Part shown: positions 37,973 to 44,030 of the stretch, piece by piece
Numbering within the stretch: position 1 is the first letter of the stretch
Layout of the letters: each line of letters opens with the position of its first letter
NCBI GenBank assembly: GCA_005888335.1
Contig: VAWY01000144.1
Location: forward strand, 1-44,030
DNA length: 44,030 nucleotides
Direction of reading: 5' to 3'
Source: Actinomycetota bacterium
Lineage (GTDB): Bacteria > Actinomycetota > Thermoleophilia > Solirubrobacterales > Solirubrobacteraceae
Made by a program: the position numbers and the translations under genes
The notes under the pieces: model-generated
What the model was told of the DNA's origin: nothing
Databases searched by the model: none
The model's input: the letters and a program-made list of their open reading frames with translations, nothing else

Positions 37973-40183
37973 TCACGCGCGGGCGCCCGCAACCGCCGGC
38001 GCCGGCGCGTGCTCGAGCTTGGGCAGCCAGCCCAGCCAGTGCGGCAGGTACCAGTTCCAGTCGCCGAGCAGCTTCATGCTCGCCGGCAGCAGCACGCCGC
38101 GGATGACCGTCGCGTCGATGAGCACCGCGACGGCCAGGCCGACGCCCATCTGCTTGAACTCGAGCAGCGACAACGTCGCGAAGATCGAGAACACGCCGAC
38201 CATGACGACCGCCGCGCTGGTCACCACGCCGGCCGTCGACTTGATGCCGTGCGCCACCGCGTCGCCCGTCTTCATGCCGCGGTCCACGGCCTCGCGGATC
38301 CGGCTGAGGATGAACACGTGGTAGTCCATCGACAGGCCGAACAGGATCACGAAGAGGAACAGCGGCAGCCACGAGGTGATCGCCCCGTTGGACTGGAAGC
38401 CGAGCAGCTTCTCGCCGTGGCCGTCCTGGAAGATCCAGACGAGGACGCCGTAGGCCGCGCCGACGCTGAGCAGGTTGAGCACGATCGCCTTGATCGGGAT
38501 CACCAGCGAGCGGAACGTCACCAGCAGCAGCAGGAAGGCCAGCGACAGGACGAAGGCGAAGACGATCGGCGCGTTGGACTTCAGCAGGTCGTTGAAGTCC
38601 TTCGAACCGGCAGTCATGCCCGTCACGTCCGCGCGCACGCCCGACACCCGCCCGACCGTCTGCGGGACCAGCGCGTCGCGGAGCTTCGCCAGCGCGGCGT
38701 TGGACGCCGCGTCCGTGCCCGCACCGGCCAGCGGGATCGAGACGACCGCGGTGCGGTGGCTCGAGCTGACCGACGCGCTGACCGGGCGGCCCATCTGCGG
38801 GTCGCGCTCGGCGCGCGCGGTGAGGTCGTGGATCGCCGCGACGACGGGTCGCGCCGTCACGTCGCCGGCCTGGACGACCACCTGCGCCGGCTCCGGCCCG
38901 CCCGGGAACGCGGCCTGGATGCGGTCGTACGTCTTCATGATGGCCAGGTCGCGCGGCAGCCCCTGCGTGCCGGGCAGCCCGGTGTGCATCCCGAACGCGG
39001 GCAGCGCCATCGTCACCAGCAGCGCGGTGGCCAGAGCGCCGGCGACCAGCGGCCGGCGCATGACGCGGTCGACGATCCAGCCCCAGAACCGCGACTCGGT
39101 CGCCTTCTCGCGGTGCAGGCCGGGGATGCGGCCCTTCTCGATGCGGTCGCCGAGCTTGCTCAGCAGCGCGGGCAGCACCGTGACCGACCCGAGCATCGCC
39201 ACGGCGACGACGAGGATCGTGCCGGTCGCGAACGAGGCGAACGTCTTCGAGCCCGTGAGGTACATGCCGGCCATCGCCGCCATGACGGTCACGCCGGAGA
39301 TGAGCACGGCGCGGCCGGACGTGGCCGACGCGGTGGCCAGCGCCTGCCCGTTGGAGGCGCCCGCCGCGCGCTCCTCGCGCTCACGGCGCATGTAGAACAG
39401 CGAGTAGTCGACGCCGACCGCCATCCCGATCAGCAGGATCACCGACGAGATCGACTCGTCGACGGCGGAGATCTGGCTGACCACGCCGACGAGGCCGATC
39501 GTCGCGCCGACCGACGTCAGCGCGAGCAGCACCGGGAGGCCGGCGGCCACCAGCGCGCCGAACGTCAGGATGAGGATGGCCAGCGTGATCGGCAGCGAGA
39601 GGAACTCCGCGCGGCGGAAGTCCTCGCCGAGCTTGTCGTCGAAGGCCTTGCTCACGCTGGCGTCGCCGAACTGCTCGATGCGCAGCGACGGATGAGCGGC
39701 CTGCACGCGGGCCACTGCGTCGAGCGCCGGCTGGACCCGGTCGGCGGCGTCCTCGGACTTGCCGCGGAGGTCGAACCGGACGACGAGCGAGCGCCCGTCC
39801 TTGCTGATCTGCCCCGCGTTGCCGGGGGCGAAGGGCGACTTGACGTCCTTGACCTGCGGCAGCGGGGACAGGCGGGCGACGACGTCGGAGACGGCGGCGC
39901 GGACGCGGGGATCCGTCGTTCTCAGCGCGCCATGGCGGGCCTGCACGAGAACCTGCTCGGCGGCGGGCTGGGGGAACTCGTCGGCGAGGATGCGGTCCGC
40001 GCGGCCCGAGCTGCCCGTGCCGTCGTGGCCGCGCTGGATCGTCTTCGTGCCGAGCGCACTGCCGACGGCGAGCGCGACGACGACGAGGCCGATCCAGCCG
40101 AAGATCGCCGTCTTGCGGTGGGCCGCGCTCCAGCGGCCCATGCGGGCGGCGAGCGGAGCCTTGGGAGGAGTGCTGGGGGACAT
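37973..40183 (-). CDS. MMPL/RND superfamily exporter
   Basis: A protein of 736 residues with the MMPL plan: helix 1, an outer domain, helices 2-6, helix 7, a second outer domain, helices 8-12. Proton-relay motifs G-V-D-Y-S-L-F-Y-M-R-R-E-R-E-E and G-L-S-M-D-Y-H-V-F-I-L-S-R-I-R-E are both intact. Family members export lipids, siderophore parts or pigments. No ribosome site is evident before ATG 40183. It is divergent from the alpha/beta hydrolase across a palindrome at 40241-40258. No lipid-synthesis genes lie nearby, so cargo cannot be named. Confidence 0.93.
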   Translation of the reverse strand: MSPSTPPKAPLAARMGRWSAAHRKTAIFGWIGLVVVALAVGSALGTKTIQRGHDGTGSSGRADRILADEFPQPAAEQVLVQARHGALRTTDPRVRAAVSDVVARLSPLPQVKDVKSPFAPGNAGQISKDGRSLVVRFDLRGKSEDAADRVQPALDAVARVQAAHPSLRIEQFGDASVSKAFDDKLGEDFRRAEFLSLPITLAILILTFGALVAAGLPVLLALTSVGATIGLVGVVSQISAVDESISSVILLIGMAVGVDYSLFYMRREREERAAGASNGQALATASATSGRAVLISGVTVMAAMAGMYLTGSKTFASFATGTILVVAVAMLGSVTVLPALLSKLGDRIEKGRIPGLHREKATESRFWGWIVDRVMRRPLVAGALATALLVTMALPAFGMHTGLPGTQGLPRDLAIMKTYDRIQAAFPGGPEPAQVVVQAGDVTARPVVAAIHDLTARAERDPQMGRPVSASVSSSHRTAVVSIPLAGAGTDAASNAALAKLRDALVPQTVGRVSGVRADVTGMTAGSKDFNDLLKSNAPIVFAFVLSLAFLLLLVTFRSLVIPIKAIVLNLLSVGAAYGVLVWIFQDGHGEKLLGFQSNGAITSWLPLFLFVILFGLSMDYHVFILSRIREAVDRGMKTGDAVAHGIKSTAGVVTSAAVVMVGVFSIFATLSLLEFKQMGVGLAVAVLIDATVIRGVLLPASMKLLGDWNWYLPHWLGWLPKLEHAPAPAVAGARA

Positions 40184-40240
40184 GGGAAAAGCGTCGGCCC
40201 GCGCCGTTCCGTAACCCAGAGAGCCTCCCGGCGTCTTGAC

Positions 40241-40258
40241 GGTGCGGGAAACCGCACC
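40241..40258. promoter_or_regulatory. Palindrome between MMPL and hydrolase genes
   Basis: GGTGCGG-GAAA-CCGCACC is a perfect 7-bp inverted repeat. On the plus strand it follows TTGAC and is followed by ATCGAT, so it may lie between a -35 and a weak -10 of the hydrolase promoter and act as an operator. The linked region up to 40296 (GTGAAAAATCTCGC) is A/T-rich for this genome. Confidence 0.55.
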
Positions 40259-40296
40259 ATCGATGTGAAAAATCTCGCTATCGCTGCGAAACGGAA

Positions 40297-41181
40297 ATGC
40301 CGATCATTGGACCGATCGCCATGCGCACGCCCACCGTCTCCTCGGTTTCGCTGCCCGCCGGCCGGCGGCTGACGGTTCGCACCTGGGACGGCGCCGGGGA
40401 GCCGCTCGTCCTGCTGCACGGGCTGTTCGACTGCTCGGAGGGCTGGGCCAGCCTCGCCGCCCGGACCGAGCGGCCCTGCGTGGCGATCGACCTCCCCGGC
40501 TTCGGCGGCTCGGGGCTCCCCGGGCGCCCGCGGATCGAGGCCTACGCCGACGACGTCGTCGCCGCGCTCGAGCGCTTGGACGTGGGCCCCTGCGCGCTCG
40601 TCGGGCACTCGCTCGGCGGCGCGGTGGCCGCCGACGTCGCCGAGCGCGCGCCGAGCGTCGCGTCGCTCGTCCTGCTCGCGCCGGCCGGCTTCGGCCGGAT
40701 CGGCCTGGCCGAGGCGCTCACGAAGCCCATCGTCGTCGACGTCGCCATGCTGGCCATGCCCCTCGCGCTGGTCAACCCGCTCACCGTGACCGCCGCGTAC
40801 GCGACGTTCGTCGCCCACCGCCGGCTGCCCGAGCGCGACCTGCTCGCCCGCCTGCGCCGGCGCGCCGCGCGCGCGCCGCTCGGCGTGCGCGCCGCGACGA
40901 TCGCCATCGCGCACGCCGGCCGCGCGGAGCGCCGGCGCCTGGACTTCCACGGCCGGGTCGCCGCCCTGTGGGGCGCCCACGACGCGCTCGTGCCGACGAC
41001 TCACGCCGAGGGCCTGCGCACCGCGCTGCCGCAGGCTCACGTCGAGTTCTGGCCGGGCATGGGCCACCACCCGCAGCGCGAGCGCCCGGGGCGCCTGGCC
41101 GAGTTCGTCGAGCAGTGGGCGGCGCCCGAGGAGCCCGGCGAGGACTACTCGTACAGCGTCAGCGCGGCCAATATCACGTAG
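40297..41181 (+). CDS. Alpha/beta hydrolase
   Basis: A protein of 294 residues from ATG 40297, or 286 from ATG 40321 (M-R-T-P-T-V); the latter fits the fold start better and neither has a strong ribosome site. Full triad: nucleophile in G-H-S-L-G-G-A, Asp in G-A-H-D-A-L-V-P and His in G-M-G-H-H-P-Q. Oxyanion loop L-L-H-G-L-F-D. The family covers esterases, epoxide hydrolases and haloalkane dehalogenases; substrate unknown. Its last 37 bases overlap the convergent cation antiporter gene. Confidence 0.9.
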   Translation: MPIIGPIAMRTPTVSSVSLPAGRRLTVRTWDGAGEPLVLLHGLFDCSEGWASLAARTERPCVAIDLPGFGGSGLPGRPRIEAYADDVVAALERLDVGPCALVGHSLGGAVAADVAERAPSVASLVLLAPAGFGRIGLAEALTKPIVVDVAMLAMPLALVNPLTVTAAYATFVAHRRLPERDLLARLRRRAARAPLGVRAATIAIAHAGRAERRRLDFHGRVAALWGAHDALVPTTHAEGLRTALPQAHVEFWPGMGHHPQRERPGRLAEFVEQWAAPEEPGEDYSYSVSAANIT

Positions 41182-42089
41182 GTCCCGATCAGGGCCCAGC
41201 CTTCGAAGGCGGCGGCCTCGCCGTCGCCGGTGACCTGCCAGACCGCGATCGCCGTGAGCAGCAGCGCGCCGACGTAGACGGGGTCGATCGCGAAGGTCAG
41301 CGACTTCGCGAAGAACAGCGAGGCGAGGACGAGGACCGGGAACAGGAACGCCGCGATCTGGGCGACCGAGTTCTTGACGACCGAGATCGCGAGGTCGGGC
41401 TGGCCCTTGTCGGCGAGGATGACCCCCGTCGCGTTCTCCACCGCGTTGCCGGCGATCGCCACGATGACCAGGCCGGCGAACGCGTCCGAGATGCCGAGCT
41501 GGTCGATCGTCGGGCGCAGCGCGTGCACGAACCAGTCCGAGACGAACGCGGCGCCCACGCCGGCGGCGGCGAGCAGGCCCGCGGCCACCGCCAGCGGCAC
41601 CCGCGGGCCGTGCGTCTCCTGGGCCTGCTCGGACGGGCGGTCGCCGCGGATGTAGCCGACCACCCAGATCAGGTACACGCTCAGCAGCGTCACCGCGGCG
41701 ATCGACGAGATCGCCTTGACGTGGCGCGACGCGGGGTCGTTGCTGGCCAGCGAGATCGCCACCACGACGATGACGAACGAGCAGGCGAGCAGGAGCGTCG
41801 ACGTGTCGTTGGGCAGCCGGCGGCTGAACGTCATGCAGAGGTTCTCCGAGCGGCGCGCGCCGACGACGATGACCAGCCCGAGGACGAGCAGCGCGTTGGC
41901 GAAGATCGAGCCGAGGATCGACGTCTGCGCGACGACGGTCTCGCCCGCGCCGAGCGCGAACAGGACGACGAACAGCTCGGGCAGGTTGCCCAGCGTCGAC
42001 TGCAGCAACCCCGTCACGCCGGGGCCGAAGCGCTCGCCGACCTGCTCGGTGGCGAACGAGACGACCCAGGCCAGGCCGGCCAGGGCCAC
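41145..42089 (-). CDS. Cation/H+ antiporter of the CaCA/ChaA family, N-terminus uncertain
   Basis: From GTG 42089, 314 residues; the frame is open further up and codes at 42200-42090 for T-R-R-E-R-L-F-F-V-L-I-A-I-A-T-A-A-A-G, the expected first helix. No ATG, GTG or TTG lies in frame there; an ATC stands at the expected place (42198-42200), giving 351 residues. Two repeats carry the ion-site motifs: G-N-L-P-E-L-F-V-V-L-F-A-L and G-N-A-V-E-N-A-T-G-V-I-L-A. The family swaps Ca2+ or Na+/K+ for protons. Start use needs experimental proof. Confidence 0.9.
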   Translation of the reverse strand: MALAGLAWVVSFATEQVGERFGPGVTGLLQSTLGNLPELFVVLFALGAGETVVAQTSILGSIFANALLVLGLVIVVGARRSENLCMTFSRRLPNDTSTLLLACSFVIVVVAISLASNDPASRHVKAISSIAAVTLLSVYLIWVVGYIRGDRPSEQAQETHGPRVPLAVAAGLLAAAGVGAAFVSDWFVHALRPTIDQLGISDAFAGLVIVAIAGNAVENATGVILADKGQPDLAISVVKNSVAQIAAFLFPVLVLASLFFAKSLTFAIDPVYVGALLLTAIAVWQVTGDGEAAAFEGWALIGTYVILAALTLYE

Positions 42090-42232
42090 GGTCGCGATCC
42101 CGAAGGCGAGCAGCGCGGACGCGCCGGCGTAGCGCGCGACGCCGGCCGCGGCGGTGGCGATCGCGATGAGGACGAAGAAAAGGCGCTCGCGGCGGGTGAT
42201 GGGCGCCCGCGTACCCGTTACCTTGCCCCACG

Positions 42233-42649
42233 ATGCTGCCCGAGTGGCCGCCGGGGACCGTGACGATCCTCGCCACGGCCGGCGGCGCGCCGCACGCGAT
42301 CCCCGTCTCCGCGGCGATCCGCGCCGCGCCGGCCGTCGCGCTGCTCGGCCTGGCTCGCCGGCGCGAGTCGCTGGCGCGGCTGCGCGCCGACCCGCGCGCC
42401 GCGCTCGTCATCCTGGCGCGGGGCGACGTGGCAGTCACCGCGCACGGCCGCGCCGAGATCCTCGGCGAGCTCGCCGACGGCGTCGTGGCGGTGCGCCTCG
42501 ACGTCGAGCGCGTCCAGGACCACGGTCAGGCGACGTTCGCGATCGAAGACGGCGTGCGCTGGCGCTGGATCGACCCCGAAGCCGAGCGCCGCGACGCCGA
42601 GGTGCACCGCGCGCTGCGGGCCCTGGCGGATACCCTGCCGCCGCCGTGA
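42233..42649 (+). CDS. Pyridoxamine-5'-phosphate-oxidase-like flavin-binding protein
   Basis: A protein of 138 residues. The start W-P-P-G-T-V-T-I-L-A-T-A-G-G-A-P-H-A-I-P and the middle L-A-R-R-R-E-S-L-A-R-L-R-A-D-P-R-A-A-L-V-I-L match the split beta-barrel fold that binds FMN or F420. It is followed by G-R-A-E-I-L-G-E-L, the usual later strand. Reaction unknown. Its TGA overlaps the GTG of the FAH-family gene (GTGA), so they are coupled. Divergent from the antiporter. Confidence 0.82.
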   Translation: MLPEWPPGTVTILATAGGAPHAIPVSAAIRAAPAVALLGLARRRESLARLRADPRAALVILARGDVAVTAHGRAEILGELADGVVAVRLDVERVQDHGQATFAIEDGVRWRWIDPEAERRDAEVHRALRALADTLPPP

Positions 42650-43434
42650 AGCTCGCCACATTCGTCCCCAACGGCTCCGAGACCGTCCTCGCCGGTGAGG
42701 TCTCCGGGCACCACGTCACCGCGTTCCCCGAGGGGACCACCGTCCTCGACCGGCTGGCGAGCGGCGACATCACGCCCGCCCGCGGCGAGGTCTGGCCGCT
42801 CGCCGACGTGCGGCTGCTCGCGCCGGTGCCGCGCCCGCGCGCGATCTTCGGGATCGGCCTCAACTACGCCGACCACGCCGCCGAGACCGGCGCGCAGGCG
42901 CCCGAGGCGCCGATCGTCTTCCAGAAGCCGCCCGGGGCGAGCGCGCCGCCCGATGGTCCGGTGCGCATCCCGGCGGTGTCGCGGCGCATGGACTACGAGG
43001 GCGAGATGGCGATCGTCATGGGCGCCGGGGGCTCCGTCGCCGGGTTCGCGGTGGCCGACGACGTGACCGCGCGCGACCTCCAGCGCCGCGAGCCGCAGTG
43101 GACGCGCGCGAAGGGCGCCGACACGTTCTGCCCGTGGGGCCCGTGGGTCACGACCGCCGACGAGGTCGGCGATCCGGAGTCACTGGAGCTGCGCACCTGG
43201 GTCAACGGGGAGCTGCGCCAGGAATCCTCGACGGCGAACCTCATCTTCGGCGTGTCGGCGCTCGTGCGCTTCCTGCTCGAGGCCATCACGCTGGAGCCCG
43301 GCGACCTCATCCTCACCGGGACGCCGGCCGGCGTCGGCTTTGCGATGGACCCGCCGCGGTTCCTCGAGGCCGGCGACCGCGTGAAGATCGAGATCGAGCA
43401 CCTCGGCGCGATCGAGCACGAGATCGTCGCCTAG
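42646..43434 (+). CDS. Fumarylacetoacetate hydrolase family protein
   Basis: A protein of 262 residues from GTG 42646. Core blocks: I-F-G-I-G-L-N-Y-A-D-H-A-A-E, P-I-V-F-Q-K-P, metal ligands in D-Y-E-G-E-M-A-I-V-M-G, A-D-D-V-T-A-R-D-L-Q, K-G-A-D-T-F-C-P-W-G-P-W-V and L-T-G-T-P-A-G-V-G. Members hydrolyse or decarboxylate beta-keto and acylpyruvate compounds in aromatic-acid and amino-acid breakdown. Coupled to the PPOX-like gene. The exact substrate is unknown. Confidence 0.93.
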   Translation: MKLATFVPNGSETVLAGEVSGHHVTAFPEGTTVLDRLASGDITPARGEVWPLADVRLLAPVPRPRAIFGIGLNYADHAAETGAQAPEAPIVFQKPPGASAPPDGPVRIPAVSRRMDYEGEMAIVMGAGGSVAGFAVADDVTARDLQRREPQWTRAKGADTFCPWGPWVTTADEVGDPESLELRTWVNGELRQESSTANLIFGVSALVRFLLEAITLEPGDLILTGTPAGVGFAMDPPRFLEAGDRVKIEIEHLGAIEHEIVA

Positions 43435-43453
43435 AGGCTGTCTCAACCTCCTA
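43432..43453. terminator. Short stop-to-stop inverted repeat
   Basis: TAGAGG and CCTCCTA face each other between the stop codons of the convergent FAH-family gene and the membrane protein gene; both outer trinucleotides are the stop codons themselves. Arms are only 6-7 bases with one mismatch, a small version of the layout seen at 2039-2204. Confidence 0.35.
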
Positions 43454-44030
43454 GCTCTCCCAGAAGCTGTCGGGCGCGCGGCCGACCGCGGCGGGCGCCG
43501 AGCCGCCGATCAGGCAGCGCGCGGCGATCGTCAGCGCCGCCGCCCCCGCGGCCAGCGCCAGCACGACGGCGGCGCGCGTGGCGGTCACCGGCAGCGCGGA
43601 CAGGACGACGCCGTCGAGGAGGCTGGCGAACTTCGTCAGGCCGACGAAGACGCCGAGCGTTCCCAGCGCGCCGCCCGCCGCCAGGCGCGCCGACCTGCCG
43701 CCGAACGCGAGCACGAGCAGGCCGACGACCGTGAAGACGAGCTCGTTGGCGCTCTCGACCCACGTCCCGGCCGAGGCGTAGCGGTCGAGCGCGAAGTCCA
43801 GCGCGGCGACGATGGTTGCGGCGGCGGCGACCGCGCCCAGCGCTGCCGCCGCGCGCTCGTGCGTCCGCGTGTCACCGTTGCGCAGGACGAGCGCCGCGGC
43901 GAGCACGAACGGGGCCGCGAGCAGCAGCCACGGCCAGATCGGCGGCGCCGGGACGCGCACGACAGCGCCGGTCAGGCGCGCGCGCCGCCCGTCGACGATG
44001 AGCCCGATGGCCCACCGGCGGCGCTCGACG
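43451..44030 (-). CDS. Multi-pass membrane protein, 5' end outside window
   Basis: The frame is open to the right edge, so the N-terminus is missing; 192 codons are visible. Five membrane helices follow a hydrophilic start (R-R-R-W-A-I-G-L-I-V-D-G-R-R-A-R-L-T-G), for example W-P-W-L-L-L-A-A-P-F-V-L-A and A-A-L-G-A-V-A-A-A-A-T-I-V-A-A-L. A GTG at 43960 could begin a shorter form, but the reading frame continues well-formed upstream. No family is recognised. Confidence 0.7.
   Translation of the reverse strand, partial: VERRRWAIGLIVDGRRARLTGAVVRVPAPPIWPWLLLAAPFVLAAALVLRNGDTRTHERAAAALGAVAAAATIVAALDFALDRYASAGTWVESANELVFTVVGLLVLAFGGRSARLAAGGALGTLGVFVGLTKFASLLDGVVLSALPVTATRAAVVLALAAGAAALTIAARCLIGGSAPAAVGRAPDSFWES

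Noticed and set aside
1..44030. tRNA, rRNA, CRISPR array or insertion sequence
   Set aside because: No T-loop-like GGTTCGA-type block with a fitting cloverleaf, no regularly spaced direct repeats, and no transposase-like protein was seen.

Overview
The window is very G+C-rich with G/C-ending codons, GTG and ATG starts and tightly packed genes. Gene content (class III adenylyl cyclase fused to a hydrolase, PGRP-type amidase with a Tat signal, MMPL exporter, ChaB/Rho-N protein, DUF3556-like membrane protein, PPOX-like and FAH-family enzymes) suggests a high-GC actinobacterium, most like Thermoleophilia/Solirubrobacterales. That placement is inference from gene style; no rRNA, tRNA or CRISPR array was recognised. 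The window looks chromosomal, with no transposase or phage genes.

Layout. 1-1010 holds the 5' part of a secreted metalloprotease (-). 1104-2041 holds a small three-repeat protein and a methyltransferase (+). 2202-8071 is a minus-strand block: MFS transporter, SRPBCC protein, penicillin-acylase-type hydrolase, ChaB/Rho-N protein, small helical protein, YqgE. 8109-9467 is a membrane HD-GYP protein, followed by a structured intergenic transcript candidate (9605-9786). 9885-11798 holds an unrecognised protein and a hydrolase-cyclase fusion. 11795-15436 is a four-gene metal uptake operon (-) whose first product is a permease fused to its substrate-binding protein and whose last is a Zur/Fur regulator, with a palindromic operator at 15455-15477. 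15504-20528 holds a K+/H+ antiporter, a PGRP amidase, a group 1/2-type sigma factor and a beheaded PadR regulator. 20514-21661 is a cupin/TetR divergent pair around a clear operator. 21678-26182 holds a tiny protein, an AraC regulator and the divergent DUF3556-like membrane protein plus FAD oxidoreductase. 26343-29055 (-) holds an M3 oligoendopeptidase, a secreted helical protein and a start-less zf-HC2 remnant. 29104-30330 is a ferredoxin-reductase-like flavoprotein. 30739-34753 (-) holds a small membrane protein, an MFS exporter with a Cys-containing tail and a secreted S15-type hydrolase. 34813-43434 holds an SF2 helicase, GNAT, methyltransferase, cupin, MMPL exporter, alpha/beta hydrolase, cation/H+ antiporter, PPOX-like and FAH-family enzymes. 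The right edge cuts a membrane protein.

The most unusual signal is not a gene. Several gene ends open directly into long imperfect palindromes. Between convergent genes at 2039-2204 and 26180-26345, almost the whole stretch from one stop codon to the other is an inverted repeat, and both stretches are 166 bp long. A third (32759-32923, 165 bp) starts at the stop codon of the S15 hydrolase. A larger one (30328-30741) is built around a perfect 17+1+17 palindrome and has a second hairpin inserted in one arm. I could not find the arms of different elements to be copies of one another, which points to a structural role (bidirectional termination, 3'-end protection) or to old, diverged elements.

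Other points worth a second look: the permease/binding-protein fusion, two membrane-protein genes whose likely N-termini have no standard start codon, two 5'-truncated regulator remnants, and the hairpin series with a five-codon ORF at 9605-9786.
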